Assembly: GCA_020437045.1 (NCBI GenBank) | Contig: JAGQWV010000204.1 | Location: 1-13,468 of the forward strand | DNA: 13,468 nucleotides | Source of the DNA: Saprospiraceae bacterium | GTDB lineage: Bacteria; Bacteroidota; Bacteroidia; Chitinophagales; Saprospiraceae | Direction of reading: 5' to 3' | Shown: positions 1 through 9,000 of the stretch, piece after piece | How positions within the stretch are numbered: the stretch's first letter is position 1 | Layout of the letters: every line of letters begins with the position of its first letter | Made by a program: the position numbers and the translations under genes | The notes under the pieces: model-generated | Told to the model about the DNA's origin: nothing | Database searches by the model: none | Seen by the model: the letters and a program-made list of their open reading frames with translations, nothing else

Positions 1-531
1 ATTTTTTTTTGCAGGAGAGGAGAGTCGCTCAGGAGTCTTATAGAGGGTGCGGATAGGCATGGATATAATGCAATCAATTTTGATGAATTTGTTTTTCTAC
101 CTGAAGAAAATCAGTCTTATGAAGGAGCAAATTATGTCCAGGAAATGTCCAGGTATTATTTTTTTGAACCCCATGGTAATCGACTGAACAGGGCCTTTCG
201 CCGCTTAGAAAACCTGGAAAATATTAGTTCCGCTGGTCACCGCCTTAAGGGTGATCATCTCAAAATTGATCCGTTAAATCATAACTTGCGGCACTATATC
301 GTCATGAGTGAAGAGCACGCTAGAAGGAAATATTTAAATCGACATTATGATCTGGAAGATCTGAGAAAAGGATGGCATGGTAATCGCCTCGACTTTACGC
401 TCGATAATTTAAAGATGCCCGCAAATTCTGTTTTTTTACGCATGATCACTCCGAATAGTAACATGCATCATTTGGACCGTAGTCAACCGGCTAAGCTACA
501 TTATTGGGCATGGCAAACTGCGTTAATTTGA
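1..531 (+). CDS. Glycosyltransferase family 2-like protein, C-terminal part (5' truncated)
   Basis: The reading frame is open from the first base to the TGA at 529-531, giving 176 visible residues; the start and the GT-A catalytic core with its DxD-type motif lie upstream of the window. What is visible matches the C-terminal half of a family of bacterial glycosyltransferase 2-like proteins. It has a GYNAINFDEFVF stretch (residues 21-32), a basic aromatic strand, an LRHYIV segment (96-101) followed by a KxF/KY-type basic helix, and a KGWHGN turn (123-128). These proteins are thought to move a sugar from a nucleotide donor to a cell-surface glycan in the cytoplasm; the acceptor is unknown. An internal ATG at 145 is not the start, because the conserved GYNA segment lies before it. 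The neighbour downstream starts 78-90 bases later on the same strand but is of a different type. The family is recalled from motif pattern, not from a search. Confidence 0.72.
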   Translation: MFFCRRGESLRSLIEGADRHGYNAINFDEFVFLPEENQSYEGANYVQEMSRYYFFEPHGNRLNRAFRRLENLENISSAGHRLKGDHLKIDPLNHNLRHYIVMSEEHARRKYLNRHYDLEDLRKGWHGNRLDFTLDNLKMPANSVFLRMITPNSNMHHLDRSQPAKLHYWAWQTALI

Positions 532-560
532 TCGGCCCGTACCTCTTTATCTACCACCAC

Positions 561-593
561 TTTTCTGGACTCATATTTGTACTAGCATTTTTG
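561..593 (+). promoter_or_regulatory. Weak candidate Bacteroidota-type promoter before the secreted protein gene
   Basis: CATTTTTG at 586-593 differs from the Bacteroidota -7 consensus TAnnTTTG at one base. A TTTCTG at 562-567 sits about 18 bases upstream, where the -33 TTTG element is expected. It would place the RNA start near 600, close to the ATGs at 610 and 622. Seen in the sequence but short, so chance is a real possibility. Confidence 0.22.
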
Positions 594-621
594 AATTATC
601 AAATTTGAAATGGAAACCAAT

Positions 622-1239
622 ATGCTAAATAGACTTTTCATCGCTTTATATTTTATCTTATGCACCGGAGGAATCATAGCACAAAATCTTGTGGTTGATG
701 GTGCTCCTGTTTTGCTACCGAGATTGACATCGGCTGAGAGAGATGCTCTTATGGGGATAGAAGGTATGATCATCTTTAATTCAGATGCCAAGAAATTTCA
801 GGGGTTTGTTGGAGGTGCACAGCTTCTGGAAAGTGCTCCTGCCCAACCCGGAATGATGGTGAGTCTGGATCTGAACTATATTTCTTTTGTGGCGCAAGAA
901 TCAGGAATCCTTTCGTCGGTTGAAATATATACAGAAAACGCCGGATCAGAAGGATCTCTACTATTGAGTTCCGTCGATCTGTGCATGGAGCCTGGGTCAA
1001 GTAGTATTAGCAGTACAATAACTTCTATCTCAGGTTGGAATAGCTATACCTTTCCTGACCAACCGGTTGTTAATTCCGGGACTACCTATTATCTTTTTAC
1101 CAATTCAGGCGTAGTAACCGCGAACGCAAGTCAGGCAGATTTAGAAGCCATCGGCAGTGGAAGTTGTCCAAATAACCCTCAAACATCCGACTTTACTGTT
1201 CGAATTCACATCGACGGTAACTGGATTGATTTGCATTAG
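622..1239 (+). CDS. Small secreted surface protein with Bacteroidota tail-fibre-like N-terminal module
   Basis: A protein of 205 residues from the ATG at 622 (209 from the ATG at 610). The 622 start gives a compact Sec signal peptide, MLNR then a hydrophobic core ending GGIIAQ, and has a GGA about 7 bases upstream; the 610 start would put an acidic residue at the N-terminus. After the signal come about 40 residues with the pattern LVVDGAPVLLPRLTSAERDAL then EGMIIFNSDAKKFQGFVGG. This pattern recurs in many secreted Bacteroidota proteins and resembles the start of phage-tail-fibre-like surface domains. The rest (about residues 70-205) is rich in Ser, Thr, Gly and alternating hydrophobics, with a segment SVEIYTENAG and a later TTYYLFTNSG, as in beta-sandwich domains of cell-surface proteins. 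Three cysteines are present (one near the middle, one near the end and one in the signal peptide). No sorting tail or enzyme motif is visible. The function is unknown; an adhesive or exposed structural role is inference. Confidence 0.72.
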   Translation: MLNRLFIALYFILCTGGIIAQNLVVDGAPVLLPRLTSAERDALMGIEGMIIFNSDAKKFQGFVGGAQLLESAPAQPGMMVSLDLNYISFVAQESGILSSVEIYTENAGSEGSLLLSSVDLCMEPGSSSISSTITSISGWNSYTFPDQPVVNSGTTYYLFTNSGVVTANASQADLEAIGSGSCPNNPQTSDFTVRIHIDGNWIDLH

Positions 1240-1288
1240 TGTTTATCCAGTGTTTTCAAGAGCTGCACCGACTTGATCTTTGACCTAC

Positions 1289-2431
1289 TTAATGTACTCC
1301 TTCAAGAATAAAGTCGGCTTCTGCTTTTTTTGAAAACCGGTAGCTGACATTGAAATTTAATAAGTAATTGGCAAACGCTGCATCACCAATACGGTAAACA
1401 CCAGTCTCTTCCGTCCGCTGCTTGTCGGAGAAGCTTTGGATTCGATTTCGGTATAAAGCCACGGGTACGTTTAGGCTAAAAATAAGATTATGCAATGCAT
1501 AACTAATTCCGGGTTCCACTGAAGCGACATATCCCGGTCGTCGGTAACCTGCACTCGAACCGATTAGATCTGATGATGGCACTCCCTCAATGCGACCACC
1601 TAAATATGCACTGAATTGTTTCTGGAAATAGTTCAATCCGATCCTTGCCGCGAATTGATCCGGACAAGAAAATTCCTCCCGGCCATTTCGTGTCAAAACA
1701 CCATTGGTCGTCTTAGGATTGGACATATAGTAAAAATTATTGGTGATCATAAGATGATTGGAAAGTGTGTGATAGCCCGCGATGTCCAGGGTGATTCCGG
1801 TACCGCCATCACCAGGTTGAATGGATTGATCGACGACACTTTCAATATTTTCATTTCGGTCGTCTCCTTGATTATAGAAAATATCCATGTAATCATACTT
1901 GCCAGTGGGGAGTTTTACGCCCAATCCTACCGAATAGTTAGTTTTACTATGTTTGATTGGATCTATTAACCAATATCCGAGACCCATCCGAATATCGGAA
2001 AGACCACTGGAATGGGTAGAATGTCTTTCACCTAATCCATTCGGTGGGTTTCCTCCATGCTCATACATGGAGGAACGATCATGAAAAACAAATGGAATCG
2101 TAACATTGGTGTAGATCCGGTCAGAGATCGCATAGTTCAATGTAAGATCAAGTAAGGACGATTTGTTAATGACCTCTGTGCCATCTTCCACCCGGTTTTT
2201 CTCTTCATGATCTCCTCTAAAGTGTCTAAATGATTTGAAATGACGGAAGTTAGTACCTAGTAGAAGATCACCCTTCATTAGTGCAAAACTATTACCCATG
2301 GTACCTGAACAAGAAGAGAAACCGCGAATGGCCACACATCCCTGAGCATTCACCTGCGTAAAAGTAGTGACACACATCAATATAAAAACGATGGATATGG
2401 ATTTGATCGAAGTTGGTATTTTAGAGTTCAT
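1289..2431 (-). CDS. Outer-membrane beta-barrel protein, transporter/MetA-like type
   Basis: The start chosen is the ATG at 2431, giving 380 residues. It begins MNSKIPTS, followed by a hydrophobic segment and an AQ|GC-type Sec cleavage site; the in-frame ATG at 2461 would add ten polar residues before the signal. The mature protein opens with CVAIRGFSSC, a pair of cysteines spaced by eight residues. It continues as many short amphipathic strands of alternating polar and hydrophobic residues, with aromatic girdle residues and Gly/Asn/Asp turns, and ends in an aromatic strand (LLNFNVSYRFSK) near the C-terminus. This is the pattern of a 12-16 strand barrel such as the family annotated as transporter or MetA-pathway of phenol degradation. 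The substrate is unknown. It is convergent with the secreted protein gene (49 bases between stops) and divergent from the LytTR regulator, which could control it. There is no lipobox and no plug domain, so it is not a TonB-dependent receptor. Confidence 0.75.
   Translation of the reverse strand: MNSKIPTSIKSISIVFILMCVTTFTQVNAQGCVAIRGFSSCSGTMGNSFALMKGDLLLGTNFRHFKSFRHFRGDHEEKNRVEDGTEVINKSSLLDLTLNYAISDRIYTNVTIPFVFHDRSSMYEHGGNPPNGLGERHSTHSSGLSDIRMGLGYWLIDPIKHSKTNYSVGLGVKLPTGKYDYMDIFYNQGDDRNENIESVVDQSIQPGDGGTGITLDIAGYHTLSNHLMITNNFYYMSNPKTTNGVLTRNGREEFSCPDQFAARIGLNYFQKQFSAYLGGRIEGVPSSDLIGSSAGYRRPGYVASVEPGISYALHNLIFSLNVPVALYRNRIQSFSDKQRTEETGVYRIGDAAFANYLLNFNVSYRFSKKAEADFILEGVH
2050..2075. repeat. Perfect 10-base inverted repeat inside the barrel gene
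   Basis: The arms TTCCTCCATG (2050-2059) and CATGGAGGAA (2066-2075) are exactly complementary around a 6-base loop. They lie in the coding region for the SSMYEHGG segment of the barrel protein. RNA from either strand would fold into this hairpin. It may be coincidence of codon choice. Confidence 0.6.
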
Positions 2432-2501
2432 AGCAAGATAGTATTCGTTAGTTTGATACAATGATACACAGATTGCGAAATCAGTGACATAGCATGTTTT
2501 G

Positions 2502-2517
2502 AGTATTAAAGAATACT
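2502..2517. repeat. Short inverted repeat in the divergent barrel/regulator intergenic region
   Basis: AGTATT (2502-2507) and AATACT (2512-2517) form perfect 6-base arms around AAAG. It lies in the roughly 215-base gap between the divergent barrel gene (start 2431) and the LytTR regulator (start 2646 or 2607), about where an operator for either gene could be. The bases are AT-rich, so chance is possible. The remainder of the gap shows no gene. Confidence 0.35.
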
Positions 2518-2568
2518 TGATGAAAGAATATATCTGCTGGACAAGATATTATTCCATAAGGTCAAGGA

Positions 2569-2580
2569 AACTTACCTTTA
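2569..2580 (+). promoter_or_regulatory. Candidate -7 promoter element or shared motif before the LytTR regulator
   Basis: The bases AAACTTACCTTT run from 2568 to 2579, followed by A. Within them TACCTTTA (2573-2580) matches the Bacteroidota -7 consensus TAnnTTTG at all but the last base. I see no good TTTG at the -33 distance. A nearly identical string (AAATTTACCTTT) lies upstream of the propeller gene at 6031-6042. Confidence 0.25.
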
Positions 2581-2645
2581 CCATTATAAAGCACCCCAGT
2601 TAATTAGTGTCTGCGTTAGAAAATGCAGAGGTAAATACACCGAGT

Positions 2646-3326
2646 ATGCAATGTCTCATTGTGGATGATGATCAATTAATTTGCGATTTGTTAGGTCATT
2701 TTTGTGATAAAGTTGAGGAGATCAGAGATGTGACCACCACCAATTCGGGGTTTGAATCCATCAATTTGATTAACCGTAACGTTTTTGATCTTGTTTTTCT
2801 TGATTACAATTTGCCAGATGTAACGGGAGAAGAAATACTCTCCCTAATTCCCAATGATACGGCTGTAGTGATGATTACGGCACATAAGGAATTTGCAGCG
2901 GAGGCTTTCAGTCATGAGAAAATCGTGGATTATCTGGTCAAACCATTTGACTTTGCTCGCTTTTTTCGCTCGGTTCAGCAGGCAGAAAAATATTTATCAA
3001 GAAAAAGTGTGGAACAAAGCCAATTGTTTGTTCGTGATGGTACAAAATTGGTAAAAATAGATCTTAGCTCGGTACTCTTATTTAAAGCAGAAGCAAACTA
3101 TGTCGCAATAGTGACCTTGGAACGTCGAATTTTGACATTAATGACGTTGAAGGAATTGGTCAAGCGACTGCCAAAATCTTTTCAAAGAGTACATCGCTCT
3201 TATGTGGTTAATTTGCATAAAATTGACACGATAGAAGTTGGGTTAGTCAAAATTTCTGAACATGATGTTCCGGTTAGTAGTACCTATGAGAAGAAGTTAC
3301 TTTCTAAAATTAAATTGTTGAATTAA
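2646..3326 (+). CDS. LytTR-family response regulator (REC-LytTR)
   Basis: The ATG at 2646 gives 226 residues and begins directly with the receiver strand MQCLIVDDD. A GTG at 2607 (13 residues further upstream in frame) is the alternative start. The receiver domain (about residues 1-115) has the acidic pocket D7-D9, phospho-acceptor D53 in LVFLDYNLP, T78 in VMITAH and K99 in LVKPFD, so it looks fully active. The C-terminal DNA-binding domain (about 125-226) has LytTR hallmarks: an early KIDLSSVLLFKAEANYV strand pattern, a TLKELVKRLP helix, FQRVHRSYVVNL, and a final VPVSSTYEKKLL. Such proteins bind DNA as dimers at paired direct repeats when phosphorylated. Its 3' end overlaps that of the convergent histidine kinase by 17 bases. 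The kinase ends in an HPt domain, so that protein is the likely phosphodonor (inference). The targets are unknown; the divergent barrel gene is a natural candidate. Confidence 0.9.
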   Translation: MQCLIVDDDQLICDLLGHFCDKVEEIRDVTTTNSGFESINLINRNVFDLVFLDYNLPDVTGEEILSLIPNDTAVVMITAHKEFAAEAFSHEKIVDYLVKPFDFARFFRSVQQAEKYLSRKSVEQSQLFVRDGTKLVKIDLSSVLLFKAEANYVAIVTLERRILTLMTLKELVKRLPKSFQRVHRSYVVNLHKIDTIEVGLVKISEHDVPVSSTYEKKLLSKIKLLN

Positions 3327-5952
3327 TCCATTTTTGGAGCCTCATCTTACAAAGACAATATTTTAGTGACTCTTCCACAAATCCCAATACTTTACGGTCC
3401 GGTAACTGATGATTATTTTGTAAAATAGGGATCAGGTTATTTAATTGGAGAGATTTAGCATGGGTGACCAGCTTATGTGTAATCGATTGCCAAATAAGCA
3501 AGTCCTGAGTTTCCCTTAGATTTGTTAGTTGTACAATGAATTCCTGAAATTCCAATCCCAGTAGATCCATGGCATGGTTCACTTTCTTTAATTGATAATC
3601 ATAGTTTTTTTCCAGGTAAGTAAAATCAGGAACTGGATAATATTTTGCTCCTAATATGGTGTATATCTGGTCAATGAGAAGTTGTCCGTCAAATGGTTTC
3701 TGGAAATAATAGGGGCTGATTTTCTTTAGGACTTCATTTTCTTTAGCAGAAACTACAATCAGCGGGCATGAACCTTGTCGTTTCTCTTGGAATTCCTGAA
3801 GTCTTTCCTGAATATCATTTTGTTTCAAAATAAGATCGGTAATAATCAAATCAGGTTTTTGCTGATTTAGTGCATTCGTTAATTGTTCGAAGTCCTGAAA
3901 TTGTTTGATCACAAATGGTCCGGAGGCTAGTAGATGAGACAGGAGATCAAGACTGGATGAATCATCATCCAGGTGTATGATGTTCAGTTTTTCCGGTAAA
4001 TTAGGCAGATACTCCTGACTGAGTGCTGCGGGATTATTTAGATCACCTTTTTTCGTTACGGCGATGATAGGAATTTCAACCGTAAAAGTGGAACCAATAT
4101 TTTTCCTGGATTCAGCTCTTAGTTTTCCACCCAAAAGACTGGTTAATTGTTTGACAATAGACAAGCCAAGACCGTATCCTCCGTATCTGCCTGTGACTTC
4201 TGGTCTTTCCTGGAAACTTCTTTCATTAATCTTCTTTAGATTTTCTTCCAGAATGCCTACTCCCGAATCTGTGACGGAAATGAATAGTCGGTCCTGTTCT
4301 TCCGTCTCTCTCCATGCTCTTAGTAAGATGGTACCTTGATGCGTGAATTTAATAGCATTAACAATTAAATTTGTCACCACCTGGGAAATTCTTAGAGGAT
4401 CAGTTTCATAACTTAGGTCATAAAGTTCATGGGCAATTTGGAAATTAAATTTGAGTCCTTTTTGGAGTGCTTCAAATTGATAGGTCTTATAAATGTCATT
4501 AAGTAATTCGCCAAGATTTACTGTTTTTTTATTGAGTGGAAGTTTGCCTTCCACTAATTTTTGGTGATCTAAAACATCATGTACTAAACCAGTGAGGTTT
4601 TCTACGCTTTTTTCCAGACTGCTAATAATGGGTAATTGAGATTTATTCGGTTTGTTTTTTTTAAGTAGACCAGTGAGACCACGAATAGTATGTAATGGTG
4701 TTCGCAATTCATGACTCATGTTTTGTAAAAATTCTTCCCGTTGATCTGTAGCTTTTTTTTCGGCAAGTAGAGAATTATTTAAATCGAGAAGTGTCTGTTC
4801 TACCCGTTTTCGCATCTTGGCAAAGCTACGCGCAAGAAGTCCAATTTCGTCTTTGCGATCTACAGGCAGAATCACATCTGGATTTCCCTCTTCATACTTT
4901 GCAATGGCTTGTGTGACCGAATTGATTTTCTCGGAGAATAGTGTTGAAAACAGATAAGAAAGCAGTATGGAGAACAAACAGACGATAGCCAAATTCTGAA
5001 AGCTTTCTCTCCTTACTTTACGTGCGCTATCCAGGAGTGTGTCTTCATCAATGGCAGACATCAGATATATGACTCTCTTTCCTTGCATATATTCAAGTGG
5101 TCGAAGAAAGTCAATGTAGAAATTCCCCTTCGTATCTCTAAGATTTCCTACTCCCGGTGGGAGGCTGTTTAATGGTTGTGCATAGTCATTGCCAAAACTA
5201 AAATTGGAATTACGTTGTCTCGAAAATTCCATTTCGGCATTGGGATGATGTAGATATTGTCCGTATTCGTCAAGAAGCAAGGTGAAAATGCCATGCGAAG
5301 AAATGTTGTCCAGTTGCGTATTGAAGCGATTGAGATCTACGTTAATCACCAGGATGCCTACTTTTCTTTCCTGATCATCAAATACGGGACTGGCTGCTCT
5401 CAGGGTTACAATGGGTGGTTCGCTAACGATACCATGCTCTTCATTGAGATTAATTCTGGAGAAATAATATTGGCCTCGATTCATCTCGATTGATTCCTGG
5501 AAATAATCCCTGCCGCCTTTTTGCTGCAAATCATCAATGGAGATGGGCATGATCTCTCCATTCATCTTATCAAAGCGTATGACCTCTTTGCCAGATTGAT
5601 CGATAAATCGGATTTGGAAATAGTCTGGTTTGTTATGTAATGTAGCAGCAAAGAGTTGGCCGAGATTGGCGGCATTGGTGCTTGTCCGATGATTCACATA
5701 GTTCTTTAGTGCTAGGTTCTCAGAGATCATGGCAATATCATTGGAGACTTCATTTAGTTGAGCCTTAAATGACTGTTCGGCCAATTCGACCGAATGTTGT
5801 AGTCGTTCCTTAGCGCCTTCCAGGATGACGACCGAACTTTTGCGAAAGACTATATAACCGGATATAAGTATAGCAACAAGGATAAGCCCAGTGAAAAATA
5901 TGGCAAACCTGATGACAATTGAGTTCCAGAATTTGATGGGGCTTTTCGACAT
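3310..5952 (-). CDS. Hybrid sensor histidine kinase with receiver and HPt domains
   Basis: An 880-residue inner-membrane protein. TM1 is at about 13-35 and TM2 at about 318-340, and the roughly 280 residues between them have the pattern of a double-Cache sensor (for example YFQIRFIDQSG at 111-121 and a second lobe from about 220). A HAMP helix pair follows (about 340-392, with the DEIG turn). HisKA has phospho-acceptor H414 in NMSHELRTPL. The ATPase domain has N-box residues N528 and N532, a G1 box DSGVG (562-566) and a G2 box GYGLGLSIV (593-601 region). A receiver domain follows with D662-D664, phospho-acceptor D706 in LIITDL, S735 and K752 in FQKPF. The last 100 residues form a helical HPt-like bundle with H826 in ITHKLVTHAKSLQL, the pattern seen in Bacteroidota HPt domains. 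The protein thus holds His, Asp and His sites for a relay. An AAAAGAG lies just before the ATG. The stop overlaps the LytTR regulator tail to tail. The ligand is not known. Confidence 0.93.
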   Translation of the reverse strand: MSKSPIKFWNSIVIRFAIFFTGLILVAILISGYIVFRKSSVVILEGAKERLQHSVELAEQSFKAQLNEVSNDIAMISENLALKNYVNHRTSTNAANLGQLFAATLHNKPDYFQIRFIDQSGKEVIRFDKMNGEIMPISIDDLQQKGGRDYFQESIEMNRGQYYFSRINLNEEHGIVSEPPIVTLRAASPVFDDQERKVGILVINVDLNRFNTQLDNISSHGIFTLLLDEYGQYLHHPNAEMEFSRQRNSNFSFGNDYAQPLNSLPPGVGNLRDTKGNFYIDFLRPLEYMQGKRVIYLMSAIDEDTLLDSARKVRRESFQNLAIVCLFSILLSYLFSTLFSEKINSVTQAIAKYEEGNPDVILPVDRKDEIGLLARSFAKMRKRVEQTLLDLNNSLLAEKKATDQREEFLQNMSHELRTPLHTIRGLTGLLKKNKPNKSQLPIISSLEKSVENLTGLVHDVLDHQKLVEGKLPLNKKTVNLGELLNDIYKTYQFEALQKGLKFNFQIAHELYDLSYETDPLRISQVVTNLIVNAIKFTHQGTILLRAWRETEEQDRLFISVTDSGVGILEENLKKINERSFQERPEVTGRYGGYGLGLSIVKQLTSLLGGKLRAESRKNIGSTFTVEIPIIAVTKKGDLNNPAALSQEYLPNLPEKLNIIHLDDDSSSLDLLSHLLASGPFVIKQFQDFEQLTNALNQQKPDLIITDLILKQNDIQERLQEFQEKRQGSCPLIVVSAKENEVLKKISPYYFQKPFDGQLLIDQIYTILGAKYYPVPDFTYLEKNYDYQLKKVNHAMDLLGLEFQEFIVQLTNLRETQDLLIWQSITHKLVTHAKSLQLNNLIPILQNNHQLPDRKVLGFVEESLKYCLCKMRLQKWINSTI

Positions 5953-6066
5953 CTCTTTTAATTACGAAATATATTTCAATTTTACTTTACTAGGTAAAAG
6001 TGTCCAATTGGTTACCCAAAGTTCAAGATTAAATTTACCTTTCTGATTGACAAAAGCCTATACTCG
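5953..6066. promoter_or_regulatory. Divergent control region between kinase and propeller protein genes
   Basis: This 114-base AT-rich gap must hold both promoters. For the plus-strand gene, TACCTTTC (6036-6043) is close to TAnnTTTG and sits within the string AAATTTACCTTT (6031-6042), which is 11/12 identical to a string before the LytTR regulator. A short inverted repeat TTTAC-TAG-GTAAA lies near 5986-5998. No clear -33 element is seen for either side, and nothing suggests an RNA gene. Confidence 0.3.
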
Positions 6067-9000
6067 ATGAAAAGTTTATCACTTCTTCTCTTCTTTTCGA
6101 TTTTTATTTTTTCAAATTCATTTTCTCAACCAATTCCTACCAATGACCTGGAAAAAAATTTTAGCGGACTGAAGTGGAGGAACATCGGTCCACTCCGTGG
6201 CGGTCGGGCGAATGCGATATGTGGTGTAAAAGGAAGAGACCGGACCTATTATGCCGGGTACACTGGAGGTGGCGTATGGAAGACGACAGATGCAGGTATG
6301 AACTGGACTAATATTTCAGATGGATATTTTAATGTTGGTTCTATTGGTGCCATCGATGTCAGTGAGAAGGATCCTAATGTTGTGGTGGTGGGAACGGGTG
6401 AGCATGCGGTTCGGGGAGTTATGACGTCCTTTGGAGATGGAATTTATATATCCACAGATGCAGGAAGAACCTGGACACATAAGGGACTGGAAGGGACCCG
6501 ACATATTTCCGATGTGATCATTCATCCTGACGACTATAACACCATTTATGTCGGAGCCCAGGGGGCAGTACATGGACCCGGCGATCAACGTGGAGTTTAC
6601 AAAAGCACGGACGGTGGTAACACTTGGGATAAGATTCTGTATATAGATGAAAATACCGGGATTTCCAGTTTGGTCATGGATCCTGCCAACCCCCGGAATC
6701 TTTATGCTGCCACCTGGGAGCACCGGAGGTATCCATGGAAAGTAGTCAGTGGTGGTGCTGGCTCCAGTATCTATAAAAGTACTGATGAAGGTGCAACCTG
6801 GAAAAAGATTACAGAGGGAATGCCAGATACCCTGGGCAAGATTGGCCTTTCGGTTTCGCCTACTAATCCGGATCGGGTCTACGCGATTGTAGAAACGGAG
6901 AAGTCAAAATCAGGTCTATATCGTTCCGATAATGGAGGAGTAAACTGGAAATTGATGTCTAATGATCAGAATATCACCGCCCGTTCCTGGTACTACATGG
7001 AGGTCTTTGCCGACCCAAATAATCAGGATGTCGTTTATGTTCTCAATGCCCCCTTAATGAGATCTATTGACGGTGGTAAAACATTTGAGAGCCTGAGAGT
7101 AGTACATGGTGATTGTCATGGGTTTTGGATTAACCCGGATAACAGTGACAATATTGCCATGGCCGAAGATGGAGGAGCAACCATTTCATTTGATAGGGGG
7201 AGGGTTTGGTCAACTTTCAGTAATCAACCAACTGCTCAATTCTATCGGGTAAGTGCAGACAAACAAGTGCCATATTGGTTATACAGTGGTCAGCAAGATA
7301 ATCTATCAGTAGCGATTCCCAGCCGCACCAAAAATTATGGTATACTGACTACCGACTGGTTTAATGGCCCTGGCTGTGAGAGTGCCATGGTGACCTTTGA
7401 TGATCCGGAAAATCCGAGGATCTTATATGGAGGCTGTTTCAACGGAAGAATCAGTCTTTTGGATACAAAGACCAAAGAAGCTAAAGATATTATGGTGTAT
7501 CCGATGACGAATCTTGGCTACATGCCAAAGGACATGCGTTATCGATTTAATTGGAATTCGCCCTTAATCAACTCACCTCATGATCCGAAAGTCATGTACT
7601 ATGGTGGAAATGTCTTGTTCAAGACCGAGAACGGAGGAATTAACTGGACACCCATCAGCCCTGATCTTACGCGCAATGATTCAACAAAACAGATGGAAGG
7701 AGGAGGACCTTTTACGAATGAAGGAGCAGGGGGTGAAAATTACAATACTATTTATTACATAGCTGAGTCACCCCATGAAAAAGGAGTTATTTATGCCGGT
7801 ACCGATGGAGGTTTTCTTCAGCTGACAAAGGATGGAGGAAAAAGCTGGACCAATATAACTCCGAAGGGACTGCCAGAAACGATGATACATTCTATAGAAG
7901 TATCACCGCATGATCCTGCAACGGTATATTTTGCAGCAACACGCTACAAATTTAATGACTATCAGAACTATAGTTACAAATCCACAGACTACGGCAAAAA
8001 CTGGAAGAAAATTGGCCACGGTATCCAAAAAGATGATTTTTTCAAAGTCATTCGTGAAGATCCTGAAGTGGCTGGTATTTTATATGCCGGTGCTGAACGG
8101 GGTTTCTATATTTCCTTCGACGGAGGGGAAACCTTTGAACGCCTCCAGTTAAATATGCCGGTGGTTCCAATCACCGATTTAATCATCCGGGACAATGATC
8201 TTGCTGCTTCCACGGCGGGAAGAGGATTTTGGATTCTCGATGATCTCTCGGCGATTCAACAATCGAGGGGGAAATTTGGTGATGATTTAAGTATGTATAC
8301 TCCAAAATCCCAATATCGGATTTTTGGAGCACCACCATTCTTTTTAGTTACCGAACCAGGTTATGGAGAAAATCCTCAGGAAGGTGTAGCCATCGATTAC
8401 TTTTTGTCGGAACAGCTCGATACTACTTTGTCTTTAGAGATTTTAAATAACGATGGTGTGGTAATTAGAAAGATCACCAATAAGGAAGAATTTAAGCAGG
8501 GATATCAGGGCGGACGTGGTTATGTACCTAATACAAATACTGAGAACCTACCCGATCATCAGGGGCTCAACCGTTTCGTTTGGGATTTCAGAACGGAGGG
8601 ATTAAGAAAACTGGAAAACACTTTTGTGAATGGAGCGGATTATCGTGGTCACCGGGTGGCCCCGGGAAGGTACAAAGCCCGCCTTACAACTGCACAGTCC
8701 GTAGTTGAAGTAGACATTGTTATTCTTCCACCGCCCAACATTGATGTGCCTGAAGCGGTATGGGTAGAACAACAACAAATGATGCGAATTCTGGAAAACC
8801 GGATTAACGAAATGCATGATGATCTGGAAAACACCTTAAAAATCAACCAACAAATTGAGAACATTTCCAAACTGGTGTCTGATGATACCAGTTTGCATAA
8901 ACTTAAATTGCTTGGAGAGGGATTACAGAAAGATCTTCAAAAATGGCAACAAGGAGTTATTGAGCTGAGGCAAAAGAGCTTTCAGGATGCCATCAATTGG

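Noticed and set aside
2432..2645. A paired LytTR binding site upstream of the barrel gene
   Set aside because: I could not find two direct repeats matching the LytTR consensus at the expected spacing.
6316..6723. Long antisense open frame within the propeller gene
   Set aside because: It is antisense to a clearly coding frame with eleven domain repeats, and its translation shows no family features.
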